Assembly (NCBI RefSeq): GCF_008704425.1
Contig: NZ_CP023696.1
Span: 1,598,501-1,662,500 of the forward strand
DNA length: 64,000 nucleotides
Origin: Streptomyces fradiae ATCC 10745 = DSM 40063
GTDB taxonomy: Bacteria; Actinomycetota; Actinomycetes; Streptomycetales; Streptomycetaceae
Reading direction: 5' to 3'
A program made the translations under genes and the position numbers. Under the pieces are notes generated by a model. The model searched no databases and had not been told where the DNA came from. It saw only the letters and a list, made by a program, of their open reading frames with translations. Positions 1-9,074 of the stretch are shown one piece after another. The stretch's first letter is position 1, and each line of letters begins with the position of its first letter.

Positions 1-1
1 G

Positions 2-1306
2 ACCGGCAAGGAGCCGCTGGAGCGGTCCGTCGAGCTGACCCAGGTCGACCCGGCGAGCCGGCACGTCTTCGCGGACGGCACGGCCGTGTCCCTGCCCAAC
101 GCCTCGCGGGCCGGGGTCGTCGCCGCCCTGGACGAGGCGCTCGGCCGGGGCGCGGGCGAGCGGTGGGCGGCGTTCCTGAACCGGGCGCGCGACGCCTGGG
201 ACCGCTCCCGGCGGCCGCTGCTGGAGGAGCCCCTGCCGGCCGACACGGCGCCGTTCGCCCGCGACCCGTACCCGGCGCCGAGGACCGGGCTGCTGCGCCG
301 CACCGCGACCTCCCTCGCCGAGGTGGGCCGCCGGGAGCTGGGCGACGCGCGGCTGGCCGCGCTGCTGGACGGGTACGCGCTGGCGTACGGGCTCGACCCC
401 GCCGCCGCTCCCCCGTCGGCCGCGGTCCTGCCGTACATGGAGCAGACCTTCGGCACCTGGTACGTCGCCGGCGGGCTGCGGGCGCTGGCGGACGCGGTGT
501 ACGAGCGGTGCCTGGCGCGGCGGGTGGAGTTCGTCTTCGGCACCCCGGTGACCGGTGTGGTGGAGCGGGACGGGCGGGCCGCCGGCGTCGAGCTGGCCGG
601 CGGGCGGACCGCCGAGGCCGACCACGTGGTGGCCGGGGCGCCGGTGCCCGCGCTGTACCGGGACCACGTGGTGGCGTGGGAGCGGCAGGACGCGTGGCCG
701 CGCCACCAGACGGGCGTCGCGTCGGGCCGGGTGACCGTGTGCCTGGCGCTGCGCGGCGCGCGGGAGGAGGGCGCGGCGCACCGGACGGTGGTGCACTCCG
801 CCGACCCCGCCGGGGAGCGGGCGGCCCTCGCGGGCGGCGGGCCGCCGTGCGCCCGGCCGACCGTGGTGGTGCTGCGGCCCGGCGACCCGGCCCTGCTCCC
901 GGACGGGGACCACGAGGCGGTCACCGTGACGGCGGCGGTCCCCGCGGGGGACGCGGGCCGGACGGGCGACCCGTGGGGCGACGCGGCGGCCGTCGAGGCG
1001 TTCGCCGACCGGATGGTGGAGGCCGCCGGGGCCGCCGTGCCGGGCCTGCGGGAGCGGCTGCTGTGGCGTGAGGTGCGGACGCCGGCGCACACCGAGGCGG
1101 AGACCGGCAGCCGGATCGTGCCCGGCCCCGCCCTGGCGGGCGCGGGCGGCGCCTTCCTGCCCGCCGCGAACCCGGCACCGCTGCCGGGCCTGTACTTCGC
1201 CGGGGGCTGGGCGCACCCGGGCGGCGGGCTCGCCCACGCCGGGATGTCGGGCGCGCTGGTGGCGGGCCTGGTCGTGGAGGGCGCGGACTTCCGCGGGTCC
1301 CGCTAG
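2..1306 (+). CDS. Phytoene-desaturase-like FAD-dependent oxidoreductase, C-terminal part
   Basis: The reading frame is open to the left edge, so the gene starts outside the window; 434 codons are visible. The GTG at 86 is internal, because the residues before it (TGKEPLERSVELTQ...) continue the family pattern. The protein resembles the CrtI/phytoene desaturase superfamily: a central segment with GGLRALADAVYERC, then a Rossmann-like stretch with AGVELAGGRTAEADHVV, and the C-terminal FAD-contacting motif YFAGGWAHPGGGLAHAGMSG. The N-terminal dinucleotide-binding motif is missing only because of the cut. Such enzymes desaturate or isomerise polyenes or oxidise related substrates with FAD; the substrate cannot be told here. 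It ends 55 bp before a convergent membrane-protein gene. Confidence 0.8.
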   Translation, partial: TGKEPLERSVELTQVDPASRHVFADGTAVSLPNASRAGVVAALDEALGRGAGERWAAFLNRARDAWDRSRRPLLEEPLPADTAPFARDPYPAPRTGLLRRTATSLAEVGRRELGDARLAALLDGYALAYGLDPAAAPPSAAVLPYMEQTFGTWYVAGGLRALADAVYERCLARRVEFVFGTPVTGVVERDGRAAGVELAGGRTAEADHVVAGAPVPALYRDHVVAWERQDAWPRHQTGVASGRVTVCLALRGAREEGAAHRTVVHSADPAGERAALAGGGPPCARPTVVVLRPGDPALLPDGDHEAVTVTAAVPAGDAGRTGDPWGDAAAVEAFADRMVEAAGAAVPGLRERLLWREVRTPAHTEAETGSRIVPGPALAGAGGAFLPAANPAPLPGLYFAGGWAHPGGGLAHAGMSGALVAGLVVEGADFRGSR

Positions 1307-1361
1307 GGCGGGGTCCGGCTGGGCGGGGTCCGGCCGGGGCGCGGCCGCCCGGCCGCCGGTG

Positions 1362-2291
1362 TCAGTAGGGCGCGCGGCCGCTCGGGTCGTAGCCGTGGGC
1401 GGCCGGGGGCTGCTGCGGGGGCGGCGGGAACTGCGGCTCGCCGTCGCGCTGGGGCGGCACCCACACCCCGCCGGGCGGGGTGTCGGCGGCGTACTGCTGG
1501 GCGTACGGGTCCGCGGGGTACGGGTCCGCCGGGTACGGGGCGGCGGCATACGGGTCCGCCGGGTACGGGGCGGCGGGGTACGGGTCCGCGGGGTGCGGCT
1601 GCCGCCCGTGCGGCTCGTGTCCGCCGTACTCACGGCCGCCGTCGGGGTCCGCGTACGGATCGGCGTACGCGGCGTACTGGTGGCCGGGGTCCGCGGCGGG
1701 CTCGTGGCCGGGGGCGTAGGCGGCCGGGTCGTACGCCGGGTAGTCGCCGTACGCGTCCCGCGGGGCGGACGGGGCCGTACCGGCGGGGTGCCCGGCGCCG
1801 CCCGTTCCGTACGCGGCGTACCCGCCCGTGTCGTCGGGCAGCGGCAGCGGCTCGTGGACGGGCGGGGTGCCCGGCACCGGCGGGGCCTGCGGCTCCTCGT
1901 ACGGCGGCTCGGCGGCCTCGTACGGCGGCTCGGCGGCCTCCTCGTACGGCTGCTCGGCGGTCTCCGGGGACGGGGCCTGCTCCCGGCCCGCCTTCCGCAC
2001 GGTCCTGCGGCGGCGGCTGGCACCGGGCTTGCCGCCGAGCGCCCAGCCGGTGGAGAAGCCGCGCAGGAAGGAGAGGGTGACGAGCGCCTGGCCGACGCCG
2101 AACGCCAGCGCACCCGCGATGATCAGGGCGCGCGACGACAGGACGAAGCCGACGACGACGCCGAGGAAGCCGAAGAAGGCCAGCAGCCGCCACCGCAGCC
2201 GCGCCTTGTACTGCAGGAGCACCTCGCCGAGAAGCCAGAGCGCCACGACGCCGAACGCGATGTAGAGGACCGTCCACCAGCTCCAGTCCAT
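1362..2291 (-). CDS. Membrane protein with Tyr/Pro-rich C-terminal repeats
   Basis: This 309-residue protein has a hydrophobic N-terminal third with about three membrane helices (roughly residues 6-24, 33-52 and 55-76) and a charged loop QYKARLRW between the first two. The rest is a long cytoplasmic or surface tail rich in Pro, Tyr, Ala and Asp, with PPYEEA repeats near residue 140 and YPADPYA-type repeats near residues 225-275. The start has a GAGAGGGG ribosome binding site. It lies 48 bp after the metF stop on the same strand, so it may be co-transcribed. I recognise no enzymatic domain. It matches the kind of hypothetical membrane protein found beside metF in Streptomyces; function unknown. 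Confidence 0.8.
   Translation of the reverse strand: MDWSWWTVLYIAFGVVALWLLGEVLLQYKARLRWRLLAFFGFLGVVVGFVLSSRALIIAGALAFGVGQALVTLSFLRGFSTGWALGGKPGASRRRRTVRKAGREQAPSPETAEQPYEEAAEPPYEAAEPPYEEPQAPPVPGTPPVHEPLPLPDDTGGYAAYGTGGAGHPAGTAPSAPRDAYGDYPAYDPAAYAPGHEPAADPGHQYAAYADPYADPDGGREYGGHEPHGRQPHPADPYPAAPYPADPYAAAPYPADPYPADPYAQQYAADTPPGGVWVPPQRDGEPQFPPPPQQPPAAHGYDPSGRAPY
1497..1598. repeat. Short in-frame tandem repeats coding YPADP/YPAAP units
   Basis: Fifteen-base units of the form gtacgggtccgccgg and gtacggggcggcggg alternate here, inside the membrane-protein gene on the minus strand. They encode five-residue YPADP and YPAAP steps. The near identity of neighbouring units at DNA level suggests recent slippage. 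Confidence 0.75.
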
Positions 2292-2339
2292 GCCCGCCCC
2301 TCTCGTCGGCCGAACCTCGGGACTTGAGGGTACGGCCGG

Positions 2340-3254
2340 TCAGGACTGCTGATGCAGTCCGAGATTCTCGTAGATCTCGAGCGTCGCCGTGGAGTTGTTC
2401 AGCGTGATGAAGTGCAGTCCGGGCACGCCTTCGGACAGCAGCCGCGCACAGAACTCCGTCGCGAACTCGATGCCCAAGGAGCGTACAGCGGTCGCGTCGT
2501 CCTTGACCGCGAGGATCCGGTCCCGGACCGCGGCGGGGAAGTGCGCGTTGCTCAGCTGCGGCAGCCGGTCCAGCTGGCGCACCGCCGTGACGGGCATGAC
2601 CTCGGGGATGATCGGCGTGTCGCAGCCCGCCGCGGCGACCCGGTCGCGCAGCCGGAGGTAGCTCTCCGGCTCGAAGAACATCTGGGTGATCGCGTAGTCG
2701 GCGCCGGCGCGGCACTTGTCGACGAAGTGGCGGACGTCGGTGTCCCAGTCCGTGGACCGGGGGTGCATCTCGGGGAACGCGGCGACGCCGACGCAGAAGT
2801 CGCCGGCCTCCTTGATCAGGCGGACCAGGTCGGCCGCGTAGTCCAGGCCCTGCGGGTGCGCCACCCACTCGGCCATCGGGTCGCCGGGCGGGTCGCCGCG
2901 CAGGGCGAGGATGTTGCGGATGCCGACGTCCGCGAACTGGCCGACCATGTTGCGCAGTTCGGCGACCGAGTGGCCCACGGCGGTCAGGTGCGCGACGGGC
3001 GTCAGCGTGGTGTCGGCGGCGATCTGCTCGGTGGCCCGCACGGTCCCGGTGCGGGTGGAGCCGCCCGCGCCGTACGTCACGGAGACGAAGCTGGGGGCCA
3101 CCGCCTCCACCCGGCGCAGCGCGTTCCAGAGGTTCCGCTCGCCCTTCTCGGTCTTGGGCGCCCAGAACTCGAAGGAGTACGTGGTGCCGTTCGCGAGCAG
3201 GTCACGCACCGTGCGCGCGCGGTCCGTCCTGGTGGAGGGGGTGCCAAGGGCCAT
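2340..3254 (-). CDS. metF: Methylenetetrahydrofolate reductase
   Basis: MetF reduces 5,10-methylene-THF to 5-methyl-THF, the methyl donor for methionine synthesis. The 304-residue length and the opening [20 protein letters not shown] with the following [11 protein letters not shown] are typical of bacterial MetF; FEFxPPK-type and TYGAGG motifs build the FAD and folate site. Later landmarks are [17 protein letters not shown] and [18 protein letters not shown]. The ATG start is supported by a promoter whose -10 box lies six bases upstream, which implies a leaderless mRNA. It is followed on the same strand by a membrane-protein gene. Together with the SAM-IV switch elsewhere in the window it belongs to methionine and C1 metabolism. 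Confidence 0.96.
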   Translation of the reverse strand: MALGTPSTRTDRARTVRDLLANGTTYSFEFWAPKTEKGERNLWNALRRVEAVAPSFVSVTYGAGGSTRTGTVRATEQIAADTTLTPVAHLTAVGHSVAELRNMVGQFADVGIRNILALRGDPPGDPMAEWVAHPQGLDYAADLVRLIKEAGDFCVGVAAFPEMHPRSTDWDTDVRHFVDKCRAGADYAITQMFFEPESYLRLRDRVAAAGCDTPIIPEVMPVTAVRQLDRLPQLSNAHFPAAVRDRILAVKDDATAVRSLGIEFATEFCARLLSEGVPGLHFITLNNSTATLEIYENLGLHQQS

Positions 3255-3260
3255 ACCGGC

Positions 3261-3290
3261 AGGTTAGCCACCCCGGTAAGGGTCACCCAA
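3261..3290 (-). promoter_or_regulatory. Candidate leaderless promoter of metF
   Basis: Reading the minus strand, TTGGGT (3290-3285) and TAACCT (3266-3261) are separated by 18 bases. The -10 box ends six bases before the metF ATG, so transcription would start at or next to the initiation codon. No ribosome binding site is visible upstream of that ATG, which fits. Confidence 0.5.
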
Positions 3291-3437
3291 CCGGAGCGCA
3301 GCTTTTCGGGCTCTTTGTCGGAATCTTGTCCAGGGTGCGGACAGCTCTGGGGGTGAAGTGCCGATTCGTCCCGGCTTCCGTCCCAGCATGTGGACGGTGG
3401 GTGGCTGTCGGCCGGCCGGTCCGCGTCCGGCCGGTGG

Positions 3438-4169
3438 TCAGCGGGCCGCCGCGGCGGCGGGCCCGCGCCCGGGGGCGTCGGCGGTGGGGTCGGCGGGGGC
3501 GTCGGCGGGGGCGTCGGCCGCGACCCGCTCGCGTACGCGGCGGGCCAAGTCGGCCGTCGCGGCGGCCGGGTCGTCCGCCTCCGTGATCGCGCGGACGACG
3601 ACGATCCGGCGGGCCCCCGCGTCCAGGACCTCGTCCAGGGTCCCCGCGTCGACGCCGCCGATGGCGAACCACGGGCGGTCCTGGCGCAGGGAGGCCGCGT
3701 ACCGCACGAGGCCGAGGCCCGGCGCGTACCGCCCCGGCTTGGTGGGCGTCGGCCAGCACGGGCCCGTGCAGAAGTAGTCGACGCCCGGCTCGGCGGCGGC
3801 CGCGTCGACCTCGGCCTCCGCGTGCGTGGAGCGGCCGATCAGCACCCCGCCGCCGAGGATCGCCCGCGCGGCGGGGACGGGCAGGTCGCCCTGGCCCAGG
3901 TGGAGCACGTCGGAGGCGGCGGCGTGCGCCACGTCCGCCCGGTCGTTGACCGCCAGGAGCCGGCCGTGCCGCCGGCAGGCGTCGGCGAGGACGGCGAGGT
4001 GCTCCAGCTCCTCGCCCGCCTCCATGCCCTTGTCGCGCAGCTGCACGATGTCCACGCCGGCGGCGAGGACCGCGTCGAGGAACTCCGGGAGGTCCCCCTG
4101 GCGCCTGCGCGCGTCCGTGCACAGGTACAGCCGGGCGTCGGACAGGCTCGCTCGGGCGCTGGTGGGCAT
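3438..4169 (-). CDS. thiE: Thiamine-phosphate synthase
   Basis: ThiE joins HMP-pyrophosphate and carboxylated thiazole phosphate to give thiamine monophosphate. The 243-residue product starting [19 protein letters not shown] is a TIM-barrel of normal length; motifs seen are [30 protein letters not shown] and the pyrophosphate loop [11 protein letters not shown]. The start at 4169 has GGGGAG six to eight bases upstream; an in-frame GTG/ATG at 4235 would add 22 unlikely residues. The C-terminus carries an Ala/Pro/Asp-rich tail. The gene stands alone, divergent from nothing and separated by other genes from thiOSG; I see no TPP riboswitch in front of it. Confidence 0.93.
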   Translation of the reverse strand: MPTSARASLSDARLYLCTDARRRQGDLPEFLDAVLAAGVDIVQLRDKGMEAGEELEHLAVLADACRRHGRLLAVNDRADVAHAAASDVLHLGQGDLPVPAARAILGGGVLIGRSTHAEAEVDAAAAEPGVDYFCTGPCWPTPTKPGRYAPGLGLVRYAASLRQDRPWFAIGGVDAGTLDEVLDAGARRIVVVRAITEADDPAAATADLARRVRERVAADAPADAPADPTADAPGRGPAAAAAR

Positions 4170-4280
4170 GCGGGGCTCCCCCGGTTCGGTGCGGCTGCGG
4201 CGCGCGGCCGGGGCTTGCCTCCCCGGTCCGCGCACCGCCGGTGTCGTACGGTCGCTCGGTGTCGTGCTCGGTCGCCGCGG

Positions 4281-4646
4281 TCAGACGGCGAGCGCCTGGG
4301 CGCGGCGCTTCACCTCCGTGCCGCGGTTCTCCGCCAGGGCCTGCGCGGGCGTGCCCGGCAGGGACGGGTCCGGCGTGAAGAGCCACTCGAGCATCTCCTC
4401 GTCGGTGAAGCCGTCGTCCCGCAGCAGCGTCAGGGTGCCGGAAAGGCCCTTGACGACCTTGCCGTCCTTGATGAAGGCGGCGGGCACCTGGAGCGCCCGG
4501 TTCTCACCGCGGCGCACGGCGATCAGCTGGCCCTCCCTGACGAGCTGGCGCACCCGCGTCACCTCGACGCCGAGCAGCTCGGCGATGTCCGGGAGGTAGA
4601 GCCAGTCGGGGACGAGCGCGTCGGTCTTCGTGTCAATCTCGGTCAC
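4281..4646 (-). CDS. Rv2175c-family helix-turn-helix DNA-binding protein
   Basis: A 121-residue protein with an N-terminal excisionase/MerR-like winged helix: WLYLPDIAELLGVEVTRVRQ is a clear helix-turn-helix, followed by LVREGQLIAVRRGENRALQVPAAF. The C-terminal half (GTLTLLRDDGFTDEEMLEWLF) is the other half of the Rv2175c family. In M. tuberculosis Rv2175c is a DNA-binding substrate of the kinase PknL encoded next door. Here a PASTA kinase gene lies 4.4 kb away, across the thiamine genes. The N-terminal MTEIDTKTDALV offers Thr residues that could be phosphorylated; that is inference. Target genes are unknown. Confidence 0.85.
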   Translation of the reverse strand: MTEIDTKTDALVPDWLYLPDIAELLGVEVTRVRQLVREGQLIAVRRGENRALQVPAAFIKDGKVVKGLSGTLTLLRDDGFTDEEMLEWLFTPDPSLPGTPAQALAENRGTEVKRRAQALAV

Positions 4647-4719
4647 ACCCCAAGCCTGCCATCCCGCGCTGACAGTGGGTAGCCGGGCCCGCCGTACGGG
4701 CCGGTCACCCGGGTCCGGC

Positions 4720-6222
4720 TCAGGCGCGGACGGCGGCTTTCAGCGGCACCTCGGGGTCCGCGACCAGCGCCGGGTCGACCGGCGTGGCCGCCTCGATGAG
4801 CCGCCGCCCCTGCGCCAGGTCGCGCGGCCGGCCCACGGCGAGCACCGCCACCGGGGCGCCGTCCCGCAGCCACACGAAGGCCCACGCGGGGCCGGACGGG
4901 TCGCCGCGCCGCACGGCCGTGTCGGCGGACGTGTGGTCCCCGGCGTACTGGACGAAGCGGCCGAACTGCTCGGACCAGAAGTACGGCACCGGGTCGTACG
5001 GGCGGGACTCCGCGCCCACGACGGCCGCGGCGACCGTGCGCGGCCCCTGCAGGGCGTTGTCCCAGTGGTGGACGTGCAGCCGCGAGCCGTAGCGGGCCGA
5101 CGGGAACGAGGCGCAGTCCCCGACCGCGTACACGTCCGGCACCGAGGTGCGCAGGTGGTCGTCGGCGACCACGGTGCCGTCCGGGCCGAGGGCCACGCCG
5201 GAGTCGCGCAGCCAGCCGGTGGCGGGCCGGGCGCCGATGCCGACGACGACGGCCCCGGCGGGCAGCTCGCGCCCGTCGGCGAGGACGACCCGGCCGGGCT
5301 CGACCCGCTCCACGCGCGCGCCGGTGAGCAGCCGGACGCCGCCCTCCTCGTACCAGGCGGCCATCGGCTCGGCCGCCTCGGCGGGCAGTGCCCCGGCGAG
5401 CGGCCGGTCGGCGGCCTCCACGACGGTGACCGCGCAGCCCGCCTCGCGGGCGGCGGTGGCGAACTCGGCGCCGATCCAGCCGGCGCCCACCACGACCACG
5501 TCGTGCCGCCCGGCGAGGACCGGGCGCAGCCGCTCGGCGTCGTCCAGGGTGCGCAGCAGGTGGACGCCGGGGACGCCCTCCGTGCCGGGCAGGGTCAGCG
5601 GGACCGCGCCGGTCGCGATGACCAGCACGTCGTACGGGACGGGGCCGGCCTCCGTGTCGACCTCGTGGTCGCCGGGGCGCAGGCCGGTCACCTCGACGCC
5701 GAGGCGCAACTGGACGTCGAGGGAGTCGAAGTCCACCTCGAACGCGGCGCCCTCGGCCTTGCCGAGCAGGTACGCCTTGGACAGCGGGGGCCGGTCGTAC
5801 GGCTGGTGCGGCTCGGCGCCGAGCAGCAGGACCGGGCCGTTGAAGCCCTGGTCGCGCAGGGCGACGGCGGTCTGGACCCCGGCCATCCCGGCCCCGACGA
5901 CGACCACGCGCCGCCCGTCCGCCGGGGCGCCCCGCTCCGCCGGACGGCCCTCGTCCGCCGGGGTGCCCTCGTCCGCCGGGGTGCCCTCGTCCGCCGGGGC
6001 GCCCGAGGGGGCCGAGCCGTCCGGCGGGGCGCCCGTGGCCGAAGGGGCGGCGGCGGAAGCGGCCGGGGCGCCCGGCGGGGCGGCGGCCGAGGGGGACGGG
6101 ACGCCCGGCGGGGCGGCCGGGGCCGCGTCCTCGCGCGCGGGTGCGCGGTCCTCGCCCGCCGGGGTCCGCCGGCGGTCGGTGGGCCGGCGGCCCGCCCGGT
6201 CCTCGTGCTGCTGCTCGCTCAC
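4720..6222 (-). CDS. FAD-dependent NAD(P)H oxidoreductase (ferredoxin-reductase type) with disordered N-terminus
   Basis: The enzyme core begins near residue 103 with RRVVVVGAGMAGVQTAVALR, an FAD Rossmann motif, followed by PYDRPPLSKAYL, a second Rossmann motif HDVVVVGAGWIGAEFATAAR for NAD(P)H, and VYAVGDCASFP for the FAD ribityl contact. This domain order is that of ferredoxin/rubredoxin reductases and of ring-hydroxylating dioxygenase reductase components; the electron acceptor is unknown. The first 100 residues are Ala/Pro/Gly/Ser-rich with ADEGTP repeats and look disordered; a later start is possible but no good ATG or GTG with a ribosome site precedes the Rossmann motif. It runs divergently from thiO. 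Confidence 0.85.
   Translation of the reverse strand: MSEQQHEDRAGRRPTDRRRTPAGEDRAPAREDAAPAAPPGVPSPSAAAPPGAPAASAAAPSATGAPPDGSAPSGAPADEGTPADEGTPADEGRPAERGAPADGRRVVVVGAGMAGVQTAVALRDQGFNGPVLLLGAEPHQPYDRPPLSKAYLLGKAEGAAFEVDFDSLDVQLRLGVEVTGLRPGDHEVDTEAGPVPYDVLVIATGAVPLTLPGTEGVPGVHLLRTLDDAERLRPVLAGRHDVVVVGAGWIGAEFATAAREAGCAVTVVEAADRPLAGALPAEAAEPMAAWYEEGGVRLLTGARVERVEPGRVVLADGRELPAGAVVVGIGARPATGWLRDSGVALGPDGTVVADDHLRTSVPDVYAVGDCASFPSARYGSRLHVHHWDNALQGPRTVAAAVVGAESRPYDPVPYFWSEQFGRFVQYAGDHTSADTAVRRGDPSGPAWAFVWLRDGAPVAVLAVGRPRDLAQGRRLIEAATPVDPALVADPEVPLKAAVRA
5950..6003. repeat. Three 18-bp tandem repeats in the reductase N-terminus
   Basis: The unit ctcgtccgccggggtgcc occurs at 5950, 5968 and 5986 with at most one or two changes. 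On the minus strand it encodes six-residue steps G(T/A)PADE in the disordered N-terminal region. Confidence 0.85.
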
Positions 6223-6339
6223 GCGGTCACCTTACGCAGCCGCCGCACCGTCAGGAAGCCGCCGAGCCCGCCGCCCCGGCCGCGGCGGGCTCCCTTACCG
6301 GCCATCCGGGGGTGGGGTTAGTCTGGCCACGCCAGAACA

Positions 6340-6430
6340 TCGCGGGAGCCCGGCGCACCGGGCTGAGAGGGAGGCTGGGCGGCCTCCGACCGTACGAACC
6401 TGATCCGGGTCATGCCGGCGAAGGGAGGGG
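6340..6430 (+). ncRNA. TPP riboswitch (THI element)
   Basis: The segment has the conserved landmarks of the thiamine-pyrophosphate aptamer in order: gggctgagag in the pyrimidine-sensor arm (6359-6368), a P3-type hairpin ggaggctgggcggcctcc, then cgaacctgatccgggtcatgc (two joined pieces around 6396-6415) and gccggcgaaggga. P1 can close between tcgc at 6340 and gcga at 6418. The 3' end runs directly into gggagggg at 6423-6430, the ribosome binding site of thiO whose ATG is at 6441. No poly-T terminator is present, so control is most likely translational, by hiding the ribosome site when TPP is bound. Confidence 0.93.
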
Positions 6431-6440
6431 CTGGACGCCC

Positions 6441-7592
6441 ATGTCACGGAGCACGTCGGACGTCCTCGTCGTCGGGGGCGGGATCATCGGCCTGGTCACC
6501 GCATGGCGGGCGGCGCAGCGCGGACTGCGGGTCGCCGTGGCCGACCCCGAGCCGGGCGGCGGGGCGGCCCGGGTGGCGGCGGGGATGCTGGCCGCCGTCA
6601 CGGAGCTGCACTACGGGGAGGAGACGCTCCTCGGGCTCAACCTGGCGTCGGCCGCGCGCTATCCGGACTTCGCCGCCGAGCTGCGGGAGGCGACCGGCCT
6701 GGACGTCGGCTTCCGGACGTCCGGCACGCTCGCCGTGGCGCTGGACGCGGACGACCGGGCGCACCTGCGGGAGCTGCACGCGCTGCAGCTGCGGTGCGGG
6801 CTCGCCTCGGAGTGGCTGACCGGCCGGGAGTGCCGCCGCCTGGAGCCGATGCTGGCACCGGGCGTGCGGGGCGGCCTGCGCGTGGACGGCGACCACCAGG
6901 TGGACCCGCGGCGGCTGGCGGCGGCGCTGGTCGCGGCCTGCGAGCGGTCCGGGGTGGTGTTCCACCGCGCGCGGTCGGACCGGCTGGCCGTCGTACGGGG
7001 CCGGGCCGCAGGCGCGGTCCTGGAGGACGGCGCGGAGATCGCGGCGGGCCAGGTGGTGCTGGCGGCGGGCAGCCTGAGCGGCCGGCTGGGCGGCGTACCG
7101 GAGGAGGTCCTGCCGCCGGTGCGGCCGGTGAAGGGGCAGGTGGTGCGGCTGTCGGTGCCGGGGGCGTACGCGCCGTTCCTGAGCCGGTCGGTGCGGGCGG
7201 TCGTGCGCGGCGGCCATGTGTACCTGGTGCCGCGCGAGAACGGCGAGCTGGTCGTGGGCGCGACGAGCGAGGAGATGGGCTGGGACACGACGGTCACGGC
7301 CGGCGGCGTGTACGAGCTGCTGCGCGACGCCCACGAGCTGGTGCCGGGCATCACGGAGCTGCCGCTGACCGAGACGTGCGCCGGGCTGCGGCCCGGCTCC
7401 CCCGACAACGCCCCGCTGCTGGGCCCCTCCGGGCTGCCGGGGCTCCACATGGCGACCGGCCACTACCGCAACGGCGTGCTGCTGACGCCCGTCACCGGGG
7501 ACGTGATGGCCGACGTCCTGACCACCGGGGAACTGCCCGAGGTCGCCCGCGCCTTCACGCCCGCCCGATTCCGTCCCGTAGGAGTGTCATGA
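6441..7592 (+). CDS. thiO: Glycine oxidase
   Basis: ThiO oxidises glycine to iminoglycine, which ThiG uses to build the thiazole of thiamine. The 383-residue product opens with the FAD motif DVLVVGGGIIGLVTAWRAA, has AARVAAGMLAAVTEL typical of ThiO, and closes with ETCAGLRPGSPDNAPLLG and the FAD-tail motif ATGHYRNGVLLTP. The ATG at 6441 is chosen because it follows the TPP switch and its GGGAGGGG site; the open frame extends upstream into the riboswitch but without family similarity. Its stop overlaps the thiS start (ATGA), so thiO-thiS-thiG is one operon under TPP control. Confidence 0.95.
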   Translation: MSRSTSDVLVVGGGIIGLVTAWRAAQRGLRVAVADPEPGGGAARVAAGMLAAVTELHYGEETLLGLNLASAARYPDFAAELREATGLDVGFRTSGTLAVALDADDRAHLRELHALQLRCGLASEWLTGRECRRLEPMLAPGVRGGLRVDGDHQVDPRRLAAALVAACERSGVVFHRARSDRLAVVRGRAAGAVLEDGAEIAAGQVVLAAGSLSGRLGGVPEEVLPPVRPVKGQVVRLSVPGAYAPFLSRSVRAVVRGGHVYLVPRENGELVVGATSEEMGWDTTVTAGGVYELLRDAHELVPGITELPLTETCAGLRPGSPDNAPLLGPSGLPGLHMATGHYRNGVLLTPVTGDVMADVLTTGELPEVARAFTPARFRPVGVS

Positions 7593-7813
7593 CGAACCAG
7601 CCAGGCGCAGCCGTCACCGTCTCGGTGAACGGCGAGCCGCGCGAGCTGGCCGCGCCCGTCGCCCTCGACGCGCTGGTGGCCACGTTGACCGCCGCGCCCT
7701 CCGGGGTGGCGGCGGCGGTCAACGAGACGGTCGTCCCGCGCGGCGCGTGGGCGTCCACCGTGCTCGCCGACGGCGACCGCGTCGAGGTCCTGACCGCCGT
7801 GCAGGGGGGCTGA
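7589..7813 (+). CDS. thiS: Thiamine biosynthesis sulfur carrier
   Basis: A 74-residue ubiquitin-fold protein. It begins with a short leader and VTVSVNGEPRELAAPV and ends in the required Gly-Gly (TAVQGG), whose terminal carboxylate is adenylated and then thiocarboxylated to deliver sulfur to ThiG. The first four bases overlap the thiO stop codon and a GGAG site precedes the ATG. thiG follows three bases after the stop. No thiF-type adenylation gene is in the window; the sulfur source may be one of the desulfurases further along, which is inference. Confidence 0.93.
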   Translation: MTNQPGAAVTVSVNGEPRELAAPVALDALVATLTAAPSGVAAAVNETVVPRGAWASTVLADGDRVEVLTAVQGG

Positions 7814-8611
<798 letters not shown>

Positions 8612-9061
8612 CCGGCCCTCCCCGGGGGCGCACGCGCGGGCGCCGTACGGGGCGGGCCGCCGCCGGCCGTCTCGGACGATCGCGGAGGACGCACACGGGC
8701 CGGAGGCGCCCCCGGGCACCCGTGCCGAGGCGCACCCGGGCGCCGCGCGCCGGGGCGGGACGGGCGCCGCGCGCCGGGGCGGGACGGGCGCCGCGTGCCG
8801 GGGCGGGACGGGCGCCGCGTGCCGAGGCGGGACCGCGCGGCCCGCACCCGGGCGCCGCGTGCCGGCCCCGTACGCCGACCGGTGGCGGGCGCCCGTGGGC
8901 CCGGAGCCGGACCGGGCGGGCCGTACCCGCGCACCGCGGGGCCGTACGCGCGAGGCGCAGGTCACGCGCCGGTGCGGCGCCGGTCGGGCGGGTGTGTCAC
9001 AGGTCGGCTGCACCGGTGAAGCGGTCATGTACAGGGCGACGGGCGGGCGCGGCGGGGCTCG
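8612..9061. other. Intergenic region without a gene
   Basis: No credible coding sequence lies between thiG and the kinase. The stretch is more than 80 percent GC in places. It contains the 24-bp tandem array listed separately and, at its right end, the kinase promoter. Open frames here are an effect of base composition. Confidence 0.6.
8737..8832. repeat. Four 24-bp tandem repeats between thiG and the kinase gene
   Basis: Units begin at 8737, 8761, 8785 and 8809 with cgggcgccgcg and end in ggcggga. The first two copies are identical; the third and fourth differ by one or two bases. A partial fifth motif (cgggcgccgcgtgccgg) follows at 8849. The unit contains the palindrome ggcgcc. Confidence 0.9.
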
Positions 9062-9067
9062 TAGACT
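9062..9067 (+). promoter_or_regulatory. Candidate -10 box of the PASTA kinase gene (leaderless)
   Basis: TAGACT ends seven bases before the GTG at 9075. No ribosome binding site precedes that GTG. This spacing fits a leaderless transcript starting at the initiation codon. A -35 box is not clear. Confidence 0.45.
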
Positions 9068-9074
9068 CGACCGC

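Noticed and set aside
86..88. GTG at 86 as start of the first gene
   Set aside because: The frame is open to the left edge with family-like sequence; the gene is cut by the window.
3255..4280. TPP riboswitch for thiE
   Set aside because: No ctgagag or cctgat segments upstream of thiE on either strand.
8859..9074. An upstream start for the PASTA kinase
   Set aside because: Extra residues are Arg/Gly-rich with no similarity, and a -10 box lies inside that stretch next to the GTG at 9075.
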